DNA from: Desulfurococcales archaeon
GTDB taxonomy: Archaea; Thermoproteota; Thermoprotei_A; Sulfolobales; Ignisphaeraceae
NCBI GenBank assembly: GCA_027066265.1
Contig: JAMOOB010000127.1
Location: 1 to 48,623 of the forward strand
Direction of reading: 5' to 3'
Length of the DNA: 48,623 nt
Below, in pieces: positions 15,483-24,291 of the stretch. The notes below the pieces were generated by a model, which was not told the origin of the DNA, did no database searches, and saw only the letters and a list, made by a program, of their open reading frames with translations. Position numbers and translations under genes: made by a program. Position 1 is the first letter of the stretch; each line of letters opens with the position of its first letter.

Positions 15483-16927
15483 ATTTCGCTTTCATTCGGT
15501 ATGTAGCGAAGTACTATTCCTTGGTAGTTTTCGCTGAACCACATCAATCTATTCTGAATGGTTCTGCGAACACTTTCGTTTATAGAGAACTTCTGTCGAG
15601 CCCACAACACGTTATCGTCATTCAATACGCCATTTCCTTTACTTGCTGCAAGCCTTATCAATGCATCGACTTCTGCGTTCGTAAACCAGCGAGTAACTCG
15701 CACAATGGTGTCCACGACATCTCCCTCGGTACGGAGATTGTACCTCTCTATACATTTGCGAGCAACCTGTCTACGCATTTCACGATCGGGGAACCCCATA
15801 ACGAGTACGATATCTATCCTTCCAGGTCTTACTAAGGCTGGATCTAGAAGTTCCGGAGTGTTGGTGGTCATCACTACGAATGGTCTTGCTGGATCTTGCA
15901 AGAATTGCAACAGTATCGAGATCTCGCTAACGTGAGTCTCGTGGATAGATATATGCCTACCAGTTAGGAAATCGACATCGTCTAGCAGTATCATCAGATC
16001 CCTTCTATTCTTTAAGGTTCTTAGTATTGCATCGAGTTGGCGCTCAGTCATGCCGTACCACATCGATCTGTATATGCTAGGTCTGATCTCGGCAATGTTC
16101 AGACCTAGCGTGGATGCTATTGCTTCGGCCGCAACGGTTTTACCGACGCCGGGTGGACCTACGATTAGCATGCCTCGCGGAGCGAATGTGGCATTGTTCT
16201 TGATAGGATTCACGACGGAAAGTTCAACGAGTTCACGAATCTTCGGGGGTAGATCGTCGAGTTTCCATTGAGGTGTTCGTACTGGTACGTAGATTGTGTA
16301 GCGCTCCCGGTTGCTGCGTACGTAGACCTTGATATAGTTCCTCATCGACTTGGGTAACAGTAATGCTATGAATGGAAAGCCTAGCTCTAGTGCTGGAGGA
16401 AGTTCGACGTTGCGCGATTCGAACGATGTTGATATCAAGTTCCAAGCGTTCGTAAACACCATATCTGCGAAGTTCCATGAGGATACCCTAATGTTTTCGT
16501 TGTCTGAGAGAACTATGGATATCATCATCGAGTCTCGGTAGATTACTCCACGTACTTTTACCGGGAGTACTAGCGTAGCATTGAGTATGGATTGCGTTGA
16601 TTCACGAGCCTCGATGAACGTTATCAGTACTGGTCGCCGGTAGTAGAGCGCAATCCAGGGAGCTATCGTTGTGGCTAACACATGTACTGCGTAGGTAAGG
16701 TACTTAACGTCGTATCGTGCGAAGAGTGGTGATACGATTCTCAGCGTTCTAGGAGCATAGCCATAGTTAAGCATATTCACGAAACTTCTAGCGATCGAAG
16801 ATGCTAATCTCATTGATATTACGTGAGGAGCACTAGGTTTGGACTCAACAACTAGTACACGGCAACGTCTGAAACGTGGAGGCGTAAAGGTGTATAATCG
16901 AACCTCTCTAAGTTTATGACTCTCCAA
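15479..16927 (-). CDS. AAA+ ATPase with unique N-terminal domain
   Basis: The product is 482 residues. Residues about 250-410 are a single AAA+ module: Walker A GPPGVGKT (257-264), Walker B LMILLDDVDF, sensor 1 in MTTNTPE and arginine-finger-region LVRPGRID. The first 240 residues are unlike any domain I recognise and may provide substrate or membrane contacts. The module resembles the spastin/Bcs1/proteasomal type. A TTAAAA-type TATA box near 16960-16966 (minus) suits the TTG start at 16927. It is divergent from the cyclic-diphosphoglycerate-synthetase-like gene. Confidence 0.88.
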   Translation of the reverse strand: MESHKLREVRLYTFTPPRFRRCRVLVVESKPSAPHVISMRLASSIARSFVNMLNYGYAPRTLRIVSPLFARYDVKYLTYAVHVLATTIAPWIALYYRRPVLITFIEARESTQSILNATLVLPVKVRGVIYRDSMMISIVLSDNENIRVSSWNFADMVFTNAWNLISTSFESRNVELPPALELGFPFIALLLPKSMRNYIKVYVRSNRERYTIYVPVRTPQWKLDDLPPKIRELVELSVVNPIKNNATFAPRGMLIVGPPGVGKTVAAEAIASTLGLNIAEIRPSIYRSMWYGMTERQLDAILRTLKNRRDLMILLDDVDFLTGRHISIHETHVSEISILLQFLQDPARPFVVMTTNTPELLDPALVRPGRIDIVLVMGFPDREMRRQVARKCIERYNLRTEGDVVDTIVRVTRWFTNAEVDALIRLAASKGNGVLNDDNVLWARQKFSINESVRRTIQNRLMWFSENYQGIVLRYIPNESEI

Positions 16928-16959
16928 CTAGCTAAACCCTTCGTAGAGCTCGTACCTAC

Positions 16960-17001
16960 GTAGCTTAAAACCTGCTGTGGTTCAAGGACAACGCTTAATT
17001 A
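16960..17001. promoter_or_regulatory. Divergent TATA boxes
   Basis: The intergenic region holds GTTTTAAGC on the minus strand (about 16959-16967), placed to serve the AAA+ gene at 16927. CTTAATTA on the plus strand (about 16993-17000) lies about 40 nt before the ATG at 17038, leaving a short leader with the ribosome site GGGGTGG. Both assignments rest on spacing only. Confidence 0.45.
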
Positions 17002-17037
17002 GCTACAAAGAAAGTTTTGCTATGCCGGGGTGGTCAC

Positions 17038-18375
17038 ATGCCTAAGAAGGTCATAATAATGGGGGCTGGTGGTAGGGACTTCCACAACTTCAATATGGTA
17101 TTCAGAGATAATCCAGAGTATCGAGTAGTAGCATTCACGGCAGCACAAATACCCGGCATTGAATTCAAGCGATATCCAGCATCCTTGGCTGGGTCTCTGT
17201 ATCCGGAGGGAATTCCGATATATCCAGAACACATGCTTCCAGAGCTAGTAAAGAGGTTTGGTGTCGACGAAGTTGTTCTAAGCTACAGCGATTTGACGTA
17301 CGAGGAGCTTGGTAGAAAGATCGCTATGGTGTTGGCAACGGGCGCCAGCTTCAGACTTCTAGGACCCGACGAAACTATGCTCGAAAGTACGAAACCCGTC
17401 ATAGCGGTTACAGCGATAAAGACTGGTGCAGGAAAGAGCACGGTATCTAGAGCTATCTCAGCAGAGCTCCGTAGCCGTGGCATAAAGTTCGTTGTTGTTA
17501 GGCATCCCATGGCTTACGGAGATCTAGAGAAGATGGTTGTGCAGATCTTTAGAACGCTCGAAGATCTTGATAGGTACGGCGTAACGATCGAGGAACGTGA
17601 AGAGTACGAACCACACATCAGAATGGGTGTACCAGTACTTGCTGGAGTAGACTACGGTAAAGTGTTGCTAGAAGCAGAGAAGCTTGGAGATGTCATACTA
17701 TGGGATGGAGGAAACAACGACTGGCCATTCTTCAGACCTTGGTACATGATAACGGTTGCAGATGCTATGAGGCCCGGTATGGAGATTCGTGCATATCCAG
17801 GAGAGGTAAACGTGAGAATGTGTGACGCCGTAATCATAACCAAGGTCTCTCAAGCTAAGCCCGGTGCTGTAGACGAAATTGTTAAGAATGTTCGTGAAAT
17901 CAATAAGCGAGCCCACATCGTTAAGGCCGACATGGTTGTAGAGGTCGATAAACCCGAACTCATAAGCGGTAAGAAGGTGGTTGTGATAGAGGACTCACCT
18001 ACCGTTACTCATGGAGGGCTACCCTACGGAGCTGGATACGTTGCTGCGAAGAAGTATGGTGCCGAAGTTATTGATCCTAGACCCTACGCAGTAGGCATAA
18101 TCAAGAGAATGTACGAGGAGTATCCACACATGGGTCCAGTACTTCCAAGCACGGGCTACGCACCCGATCAATTGAGAGATCTCGAAGAGACGTTGAAGAG
18201 AATAGAGTGTGACGCCGTTGTACTCGGTACTCCAGCCGATCTAACGAAGCTCATCAAGATAGACAAGCCCGTAGCGAGAGTGACGTATCGTCTACAAGTA
18301 ATCGAGGGTCCAACTATCAAGGACTTGGTTGACGAGTTCTTAGAACGTGCACGAGAAAAAGGGTTTAGGATCTAA
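17038..18375 (+). CDS. Cyclic 2,3-diphosphoglycerate synthetase-like GTPase/ATPase
   Basis: The product is about 445 residues and belongs to the COG2403 group, which includes the cyclic 2,3-diphosphoglycerate synthetase of thermophilic methanogens. It has an N-terminal Rossmann-like part (KVIIMGAGGRDFHNFN), a P-loop (AIKTGAGKSTVSRA, Lys near 133) and a later VILWDGGNNDWPFF motif. In methanogens the product is a thermoprotective solute; whether a crenarchaeal homologue makes it is not shown. The ATG at 17038 is used rather than an upstream TTG, because GGGGTGG precedes it by a few bases. It overlaps the convergent Tes-like gene by 11 nt. Confidence 0.8.
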   Translation: MPKKVIIMGAGGRDFHNFNMVFRDNPEYRVVAFTAAQIPGIEFKRYPASLAGSLYPEGIPIYPEHMLPELVKRFGVDEVVLSYSDLTYEELGRKIAMVLATGASFRLLGPDETMLESTKPVIAVTAIKTGAGKSTVSRAISAELRSRGIKFVVVRHPMAYGDLEKMVVQIFRTLEDLDRYGVTIEEREEYEPHIRMGVPVLAGVDYGKVLLEAEKLGDVILWDGGNNDWPFFRPWYMITVADAMRPGMEIRAYPGEVNVRMCDAVIITKVSQAKPGAVDEIVKNVREINKRAHIVKADMVVEVDKPELISGKKVVVIEDSPTVTHGGLPYGAGYVAAKKYGAEVIDPRPYAVGIIKRMYEEYPHMGPVLPSTGYAPDQLRDLEETLKRIECDAVVLGTPADLTKLIKIDKPVARVTYRLQVIEGPTIKDLVDEFLERAREKGFRI

Positions 18376-20089
18376 GCACTGGGCCATACCTTTCGCGATA
18401 CGCTTTGTGCTCAACCAATCTTTTTATCTTGTCATCGGTTCTCACGTACTTAACGCCGTAGATCTTCTCTTCACCGTACTTCTTTATGTACTCCTCGAGT
18501 GGAATCATGAACTGGCGTTGTATGGCATCGCGGTAGAGGTGGTTTAGTATGTTGAATGCGCAGAACGGTATTATCCTTCCATCGGGGGATGCATAGTGGA
18601 TAACGCATCTCATCACGCGCTGTACATCGTAGTTCCACTCATCCATGAAGTGCATCATTCCTAGGAATAGCAATCTGTAGTGAAGTCTTCCAAGAGCTTC
18701 GTAGCTACGTTTGAACAGAATATCGAGGAGTATACTCTTGAATTCAGCACGAAGCTTCTCTGGTACGCGATTCCAATCAATGAATTTGTTGATTATCGTA
18801 AGGAACGTGGGTACGGCTAGTAGTTTGGCTAGGAATAGTGGTTTAGATGCGAATTCCTCTGCTTTCTTCGATAGGTACTCAAGTAGTTGGTCTACGTATA
18901 CGAACCTCGTTATTGGAACGAATACGTATTCTCCATTCCTGCGCTCTACGTATACATAGGTTGCGGCTCCGCATACAGGGTGCGTTGTGAATTCAACGCG
19001 TTTATTTCTATCGAATGCTTCCAAGAACCTTGCGAAGGGTACTGCTGCGGGTACAGGGTACCAATCTTCTCTAGTTATCTGCCCATCGGTCTGTTCCTCG
19101 ATCTTCTTAAGTAAGTCCGGTATCGTTATCCTGTATCGTAGCCTATCCTGTTTCCTCATCATTCCTACGAGGCTTACGGGCTGGAAGTTTACGCCTCGCA
19201 CAACATCCATGTTATGAGCTGCAAACTTTATGATGTCTCCAAGTTCGTGGTCGTTCACGGTTCTTATCACGGTGGGTACGAGTACAACGCTCGTCATAGA
19301 GCTCTGCTTAAAGATCTCTAGTATGAGCGGAATTTCCCAGTGATTCTTGGGGTTGGTTTTCGGTGTTACGCCATCGAAGCTTAGATACACCGTGTTAACG
19401 CCGCTCCGCCTTAGTAGAGATGCATACTCAATAGCTCTGCTCGAATCCTCTAGGTAAAGCGCAGCGAATCTAATTCCATTCGTGTTGAGCTGAATATGGC
19501 GTACACCCATAGATCGAAGCTCCTTTACTATATCAACGAGATCCTCTCTGAGCAGAGGTTCTCCGCCCGTTAGCTGTACAGCGGGTACAACTCCTCGCTG
19601 CTTCATGAGGTTCGAAACCATGTCTTTAATCTGCTGAAGTGTTGGTTCGTAAACGAACCCTGCGCGTTCTGCATAGAAGAAACAGTACCAACAACTCAAA
19701 TCGCAACGATTTGTAACGACAATGTTTAGAAGCGCTGTGTGGCTTCTATGCATTGGACATAGACCACAATTAAGTGGGCACGGAAGTTTTGCTTCGGTAT
19801 ATGCGTATCCAGGACCACGTCCAAGCGCTTCGTACTTCATGAACCTCCTATATACTTCGGCATCGCTGTAATAGACCTCTTCTACCTCTCCATGCTCGGG
19901 ACATTTACGCTTGATGTAGAGAACGCCATTGCGTTCAACTATAGCGGCAGGCAGTATTCGGAAACAATACGGGCATAGACTGTTCGTCCACCTAATCAGC
20001 TTCTCGTTCGGAGAGATCTCGGGTCTGGGCCCACCAATCAATACCTTTACGCGATCTACGGGAACATCGCGATCGGTGGCGGCACCCAA
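18365..20089 (-). CDS. Radical SAM protein, tetraether lipid synthase (Tes) family
   Basis: The product is 574 residues. The radical SAM cluster motif CX3CX2C is C129, C133 and C136. Ahead of it are further cysteines expected for the extra metal centres of this family: CPYC (39/42), C63, and CPLNCGLC (104, 108, 111). LTGGEPLL follows as the SAM-binding GGE motif. This layout is that of COG1964 (MJ0619-type), whose members include Tes, which joins two archaeol chains through sp3 carbon coupling to make tetraether membrane lipids. Paralogues of other function exist, so Tes itself is likely but not proven. TTG at 20089 is supported by GGGAGG about 6 nt upstream. Confidence 0.8.
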   Translation of the reverse strand: MGAATDRDVPVDRVKVLIGGPRPEISPNEKLIRWTNSLCPYCFRILPAAIVERNGVLYIKRKCPEHGEVEEVYYSDAEVYRRFMKYEALGRGPGYAYTEAKLPCPLNCGLCPMHRSHTALLNIVVTNRCDLSCWYCFFYAERAGFVYEPTLQQIKDMVSNLMKQRGVVPAVQLTGGEPLLREDLVDIVKELRSMGVRHIQLNTNGIRFAALYLEDSSRAIEYASLLRRSGVNTVYLSFDGVTPKTNPKNHWEIPLILEIFKQSSMTSVVLVPTVIRTVNDHELGDIIKFAAHNMDVVRGVNFQPVSLVGMMRKQDRLRYRITIPDLLKKIEEQTDGQITREDWYPVPAAVPFARFLEAFDRNKRVEFTTHPVCGAATYVYVERRNGEYVFVPITRFVYVDQLLEYLSKKAEEFASKPLFLAKLLAVPTFLTIINKFIDWNRVPEKLRAEFKSILLDILFKRSYEALGRLHYRLLFLGMMHFMDEWNYDVQRVMRCVIHYASPDGRIIPFCAFNILNHLYRDAIQRQFMIPLEEYIKKYGEEKIYGVKYVRTDDKIKRLVEHKAYRERYGPVLRS

Positions 20090-20140
20090 AGCTTTCCTCC
20101 CGTCTAACTGGTCTATGGGGTGGGTATAGATAGGTATAGT

Positions 20141-21097
20141 CTAGTGCTCGACAACGATAGAACCTTGTTTATGACTCCAATAGATGGGTTTAACGATTTC
20201 TCCACGCCATGAAATTATTGGTGCGTTGATTACTCGTCCGAGAACTACTGGTTCGAATCCATAGCTACGAAGGGTATCTACGAGATCTTCGACGTAGGAA
20301 CTTCTCACGGCTAGAACCGGTACGTATTCCTCGCACGTCATCATAGCCAAGGTTATGGGATCGATTGAGCGTTCTCTAGCGTATGATAGAGCGCGAGGAT
20401 GTAGTAGATCTGAAGGATTTACATCTATGTAGATACCGAGCCTACGAGCTTCAACTAGCTGCGTTAAGGTTTCGAAGAACGTGTCGCTGATATCTATGGA
20501 TCCAGCAATGCCTTCCCTAAACTCTTCGAGTACTCGAACAAGATTCATCGAAATTCGAGGTCTGCAACTATGCTCTAAAACATCGTTGCAAACGTTTTCG
20601 TTGTTTACGTAGCTTAGATACGCGATGCCTCCAAGTCCTATGCGAGATGGTACTACGAGCACGTTCGACGATTCGGCACTGCGCGGTATTGGATCAACAC
20701 GGCATTCTCCCACGATGAAGACGTCTATCCAACCATCCTTCCCAACGTTCGTATCCAGATTCTCTAAGTATCCACCGTAGAATCTTACAGCTTCGCACAC
20801 GCCATTAACAATCTCTCGAACAATTTCCTCGCTCGAGCTCTCTGGAATCCCTATCGAAACAGCGTAGGCAACAGGTCGACAACCTTTGGTAATAACATCG
20901 CTTACAGCAGCGGTAACACTTCGAAAGCCTAGATCACGAAACGAACACCATGGATAGAGAGCACGCGAGAATGCATAGCCATCAACTTTTATCAGCAAAC
21001 GTACGTTATCGATCCTTACGAATCCAGCATCGTCAAGAAGCTCGAGAGGATTTCTAGGATATCTAGGGATCGTGAATGAAAGATCCTTCAGCATCAA
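20141..21097 (-). CDS. ThiL/PurM-like (AIR synthase superfamily) protein
   Basis: The product is 318 residues. DDAGFVRI, then DLGFRSVTAAVSDVITKG and an ENLDTNVGKDGWIDVFIVGE segment follow the order of motifs in thiamine-monophosphate kinase and its PurM-fold relatives. An RIGLGGIAYLS segment marks the hinge to the second domain. The first motif differs from the ThiL GDDAA consensus, so it may act on another substrate. It could be an ATP-dependent kinase or synthetase; I cannot say which. It begins 70 nt from the tRNA-Thr gene end and is co-directional with it. Confidence 0.72.
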   Translation of the reverse strand: MMLKDLSFTIPRYPRNPLELLDDAGFVRIDNVRLLIKVDGYAFSRALYPWCSFRDLGFRSVTAAVSDVITKGCRPVAYAVSIGIPESSSEEIVREIVNGVCEAVRFYGGYLENLDTNVGKDGWIDVFIVGECRVDPIPRSAESSNVLVVPSRIGLGGIAYLSYVNNENVCNDVLEHSCRPRISMNLVRVLEEFREGIAGSIDISDTFFETLTQLVEARRLGIYIDVNPSDLLHPRALSYARERSIDPITLAMMTCEEYVPVLAVRSSYVEDLVDTLRSYGFEPVVLGRVINAPIISWRGEIVKPIYWSHKQGSIVVEH

Positions 21098-21166
21098 CGT
21101 ACTCGCACACCTCCAAGGCTTTATACAATGGATTCCTACCTTAAGCCAATCAATAGGTAGAATTGT

Positions 21167-21243
21167 TGGAGCCGCCGGCGGGATTTGAACCCGCGACCAC
21201 CGGCTTACAAGGCCGGCGCTCTACCGGGCTGAGCTACGGCGGC
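21167..21243 (-). tRNA. tRNA-Thr (anticodon TGT)
   Basis: On the minus strand the gene folds fully: acceptor GCCGCCG/CGGCGGC, D arm GCTC/GAGC, anticodon stem CCGGC/GCCGG with loop CTTGTAA (anticodon TGT), T arm GCGGG/CCCGC with TTCAAAT, discriminator T and an encoded CCA. No intron is present. A minus-strand TATA box lies 32-38 nt upstream. Confidence 0.97.
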
Positions 21244-21274
21244 ACGCTCCGGAACGGTAGTGAAGTGCATGGGG

Positions 21275-21281
21275 TTATAAG
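21275..21281 (-). promoter_or_regulatory. TATA box of tRNA-Thr
   Basis: The minus strand reads AACTTATAACC here, 32-38 nt upstream of the mature tRNA-Thr 5' end. This is the expected place for a tRNA promoter with a few bases of leader. Confidence 0.6.
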
Positions 21282-21314
21282 TTTTGGGTTTGGACTATGT
21301 AAGTTCTCGATACC

Positions 21315-21333
21315 TTTTAAAGGTTGGTTTAAA
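21315..21333 (+). promoter_or_regulatory. Promoter of the hexuloisomerase gene
   Basis: Two TATA-like boxes occur: CTTTTAAAGG (TTTTAAA at 21315-21321) and GGTTTAAAG (21326-21334). The second lies about 26 nt before the TTG at 21355 and would give a leaderless mRNA. The first would give a short leader including AAGGGAA. Their order relative to the start supports the chosen start of the downstream gene. Confidence 0.5.
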
Positions 21334-21354
21334 GAGCTGTGTCAAGGGAATAGC

Positions 21355-21999
21355 TTGAGTACGTCTATATCGCTTGAGCATGAACTTGCTGAAGCCGTGC
21401 CCCATTTCTACAAGGCGTACCTACAGATCGTGACGTTCATAAAGAACGCTCTTGCAGTATTCAAGAAACCTCAAGTTGAGAAATTCATTGAACTCCTAAT
21501 CGAGGCTTATCATAACAAACGTGTTGTGCTTGTGATGGGTGCAGGTAGGAGCGGTCTTATCGGGCGTAGTTTTGCTATGCGACTGAAACACCTAGGATTC
21601 GATGTATATGTTCTAGGAGATACGATTGTATCTCCCGTTAGGAAGGACGATGTCGTTATAGCGATTTCGGGCTCGGGTAGGACGGGACTCATAGTTACAG
21701 CAGCTGAAGCAGCTAAGTCTGTAGGAGCAAAGGTCGTAGCGATAACAACGTACCCCGATTCCCCCTTAGCTAAGATAGCTGATGTAGTGGTAGAGGTTCC
21801 GGGTAGAACCAAGATAAGTCGTGTTGAGGACTTCTTCGCTAGGCAAGTTCTGGGACTTCACGAACCGTTAGCTCCGTTAGGTACACTCTTCGAGGATACG
21901 GCGATGGTGTTCCTAGACGCCGTAATAGCAGAACTCATGCATAGATTAGGAAAGAGCGAAGAAGATCTTAGAGAGAGGCATGCTAACATAGAGGTTTAA
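21355..21999 (+). CDS. hxlB: 6-phospho-3-hexuloisomerase (SIS domain)
   Basis: The product is about 214 residues. The SIS fold is clear: VVLVMGAGRSGLIGRSFAMRL, then DVVIAISGSGRTG (the Ser-rich sugar-phosphate loop) and VVAITTYPDSPLAKIAD. The tail LAPLGTLFEDTAMVFLD and the closing RHANIE are typical of the hexuloisomerase. It interconverts D-arabino-3-hexulose 6-phosphate and fructose 6-phosphate, used by archaea to make ribose 5-phosphate. The partner synthase is not in this window. The open frame extends back to 21163 across the tRNA gene; that part is an artefact. TTG at 21355 fits promoter and family length. Confidence 0.88.
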   Translation: MSTSISLEHELAEAVPHFYKAYLQIVTFIKNALAVFKKPQVEKFIELLIEAYHNKRVVLVMGAGRSGLIGRSFAMRLKHLGFDVYVLGDTIVSPVRKDDVVIAISGSGRTGLIVTAAEAAKSVGAKVVAITTYPDSPLAKIADVVVEVPGRTKISRVEDFFARQVLGLHEPLAPLGTLFEDTAMVFLDAVIAELMHRLGKSEEDLRERHANIEV

Positions 22000-22017
22000 C
22001 AAAAGCACGAATCGTTT

Positions 22018-22131
22018 GGTTATCCGAATAGTGCTGCTAGTCCTTCTGCTAGTTGTTCTTCTGATACACCTTCCTTCTTCTCTTCCTCTTCTTTCTTCTC
22101 TTCAGCAGGAGCCTGAGCAGCTTGCTGAGCT
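22018..22131 (-). repeat. Inverted repeat copy A (rpl10 3' end)
   Basis: Read on the minus strand, this 114-nt segment is identical to 40121-40234 on the plus strand except for one base (22113 versus 40139). It covers the Ala/Glu/Lys-rich tail codons, the stop codon and two bases beyond. The identity at silent positions shows recent common origin or gene conversion rather than protein-level selection alone. Confidence 0.95.
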
Positions 22132-23111
22132 TGTGGTTGAGCTGGAGCTATCGCAACGCTTACCTGTAGAACTTGTGCAAGGTCTGGCGACTTCGATGCT
22201 AGGACTGCAGCAAGCGTTGTTGCTTTACTCATTGCATATCTGATTACGTGTTCAGCGATTTCCTTCGTTACGAATCCAGCTTCTCCAGCTAATGCTAGAG
22301 CTCTAAGTACTGCTTTACGTACGGATTGCTCTAACACCATTGGAACTGGTAGCGCGATTTCGCTTGCTAATCCTAGAGCTTTCGTTACTGCATCTAGGAT
22401 CTCGTTCCTAGTAGCCTCAATGTCTACAACGAGTTTCTCTGCTGGTATTATGATTCCGCTATCGTACGCAAGTTTTACCTTTGGCTTTGCAAGGAAGGGT
22501 TCTATTCCAAGCTTCTCGAATAGCGATATGAGTTCGGGAGTTACGGTATCTCCGGCTTTCGCTATCGTCACCTCTTTAGCAATCCAAATCACTCCTTCTT
22601 TGACCTGTGTTGGTATTCTAAATCTTCCAAAGAGGCTCATTATAGGACCTGGCTTTAGGTTGGTCTTCGTTGGTGGTACTACGATATCGTACTCGAGCTT
22701 CATACCGGGTCTTGCACGTACAGGAATCTCTATCTTATCTAGGAGTAGCTTGAGTTCGAATGGATTCATGTTCGTGAATATTGCTAGGTTTTGACCCGTT
22801 AGGTACTTCTTCAACTCTTCGCCGTTGGGAATTCCAGCTTCGTCGATGGCTCTCTCAAGCAAAGTATTCTTGATCAGTTTGACAACGGCTTTACCCTCTA
22901 GAGCACGTCTCAAGTATGCCACGAGTACTGCTGGAGTATTCGCTAAGTCTAGCAGAACTAATGTTCTGTACTTCTTCAACAACTCCTTAGCTTCCTGAAC
23001 GATTCTAATCTTCTCTTCCGGAATCTTTCTCTCACGAACTTTCACAGTGAGACCACGTCGAGCCTCAACCTTGAGTATCGTTTGGAATTCGCTTCGAACC
23101 CACGACCTCAT
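22020..23111 (-). CDS. rpl10: Ribosomal protein L10 (P0), stalk base
   Basis: The product is 363 residues. P0 anchors the flexible stalk and binds several copies of P1/L12. The N-terminal rRNA-binding region starts at RERKIPEEKI and includes KNTLLERAIDEAG; helices for L12 binding follow in the last third. The tail is an Ala/Glu/Lys-rich hinge ending in LAEGLAALFG, shared with L12. ATG at 23111 has GAGGTGATC upstream and adds about 22 residues relative to typical L10; GTG at 23045 is an alternative. It is the last gene of the long operon, and L12 is not next to it as it is in many archaea. Confidence 0.95.
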   Translation of the reverse strand: MRSWVRSEFQTILKVEARRGLTVKVRERKIPEEKIRIVQEAKELLKKYRTLVLLDLANTPAVLVAYLRRALEGKAVVKLIKNTLLERAIDEAGIPNGEELKKYLTGQNLAIFTNMNPFELKLLLDKIEIPVRARPGMKLEYDIVVPPTKTNLKPGPIMSLFGRFRIPTQVKEGVIWIAKEVTIAKAGDTVTPELISLFEKLGIEPFLAKPKVKLAYDSGIIIPAEKLVVDIEATRNEILDAVTKALGLASEIALPVPMVLEQSVRKAVLRALALAGEAGFVTKEIAEHVIRYAMSKATTLAAVLASKSPDLAQVLQVSVAIAPAQPQAQQAAQAPAEEKKEEEEKKEGVSEEQLAEGLAALFG

Positions 23112-23113
23112 GA

Positions 23114-23767
23114 CTAGATCACCTCTATAGCTGGACCACTCGTGGTCTTCACGTATATCTTGCTAAACTGAAGCAAGGGCCTCTTGATCTTGTTCTCTAT
23201 ATGTGTAAGGACTGTGATAGCGTTTTCTGCAAGATCTTTCGGATCCATGTCTTCTGTACCAATCTTGCAAGCTACGAATGGTTGATCTCTACTGAAGAGT
23301 CTCGTTGTATTCTTGAACTGCTTTATGTAGGTAGCTATATCTGCATTCGGAGGAACTGGTATCGGTGCTTTACCTCTAGGACCTAGCGCTGGACCGAGTA
23401 TTCGTCCTGCCAAACCCATGAGGTCGGCTCTCACAAGTACCCAATCGCATTCTTGCGCAACCTTCTTAGCACTCTTCTTATCCATCTTGCTAAGCTCGTC
23501 TCTTCCAATAACCTTGTAAGCACCAGCTTCAAGCGCTCTGCTAGCCATTGTACCGTCGGCTACCACACATACCTTGACTTCCTTGCCTAGACCTTTGGGT
23601 AGCGTAACGGGGTCACGGAATCGGAACTCGGGTTGACCCTTAACGTTGATTCCTCGGAATGCGACTATGAGCTCTACGCTCTGCTTATACTTCCACGGCT
23701 TCTTCGTTAGTATTGCATACCTTATCGCTTTCTCGAGCTTATCTCTAAGGCCTTCTATTGTGCTCAT
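23114..23767 (-). CDS. rpl1: Ribosomal protein L1
   Basis: The product is 217 residues, the usual archaeal length. L1 forms the mobile stalk next to the E site. Family segments include FRDPVTLPKGLGK, the LMGLAGRILGPALGPRGKAP loop that contacts rRNA, and the C-terminal VKTTSGPAIEV. It lies between rpl11 and rpl10 with gaps of 2 nt. GGAGGTG precedes the ATG. In some organisms L1 represses its own operon by binding the mRNA; nothing here shows that. Confidence 0.97.
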   Translation of the reverse strand: MSTIEGLRDKLEKAIRYAILTKKPWKYKQSVELIVAFRGINVKGQPEFRFRDPVTLPKGLGKEVKVCVVADGTMASRALEAGAYKVIGRDELSKMDKKSAKKVAQECDWVLVRADLMGLAGRILGPALGPRGKAPIPVPPNADIATYIKQFKNTTRLFSRDQPFVACKIGTEDMDPKDLAENAITVLTHIENKIKRPLLQFSKIYVKTTSGPAIEVI

Positions 23768-23769
23768 GG

Positions 23770-24291
23770 TTACGCACCTCCATACGCTTTAGCCCATTCC
23801 TCCTCGTACTTCTTAAGTATTTCGTCGTAAACTCCGGCATCTATCTCTTTAACAACTTCCTTAGGATCCTTCCCCTCTACGGTGAGACCTATCGAACGTG
23901 CTGAACCTAAGATCGTCTTAACAGCTGCTTTCAAGCTCTTAGCATTGAGATCTGGTTTCTTGAGTATAGCTACCTTTATCACGTCTTCAAGCTTTAGGTC
24001 GCCTACCTTCTTATGCATTGGATCGCCCGAAGGCTCTGAAGCACCAGCGAACTTGAGTAGCAGGCTTGTTGTCGTAGGCAGTCCAAGCTCGATTCTATAC
24101 TTCTTCGTATCGAGATCCACGACTACCTTAACCTCGATCGTGAGACCTTCGTAGATCTTTGTAATCTCGTTTATCTTCTCAACAACTTCCGCCGGATTGA
24201 GACCAGCATCGGCTAGGGCGGGTCCTAATGGTGGTGCAGTAGATGCCTTACCTCCCTGTATCTGAGCCTTTATTACTTTGATCTTAGGCAC
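23770..24291 (-). CDS. rpl11: Ribosomal protein L11
   Basis: The product is 173 residues. L11 binds the GTPase-associated region of 23S rRNA. The proline-rich N-terminal segment (GGKASTAPPLGPALADAGLNP) and the C-terminal GSARSIGLTVEG are diagnostic. GTG at 24291 overlaps the end of spt5 by 8 nt and follows GGTGG, so the two are coupled. Confidence 0.97.
   Translation of the reverse strand: MPKIKVIKAQIQGGKASTAPPLGPALADAGLNPAEVVEKINEITKIYEGLTIEVKVVVDLDTKKYRIELGLPTTTSLLLKFAGASEPSGDPMHKKVGDLKLEDVIKVAILKKPDLNAKSLKAAVKTILGSARSIGLTVEGKDPKEVVKEIDAGVYDEILKKYEEEWAKAYGGA

Noticed and set aside
21163..21354. N-terminal extension of the hexuloisomerase frame across the tRNA-Thr gene
   Set aside because: The open frame passes through the antisense of tRNA-Thr, giving a familiar false peptide (PPAGFEPATTGLQGRRS). 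The promoter and TTG at 21355 place the start later.
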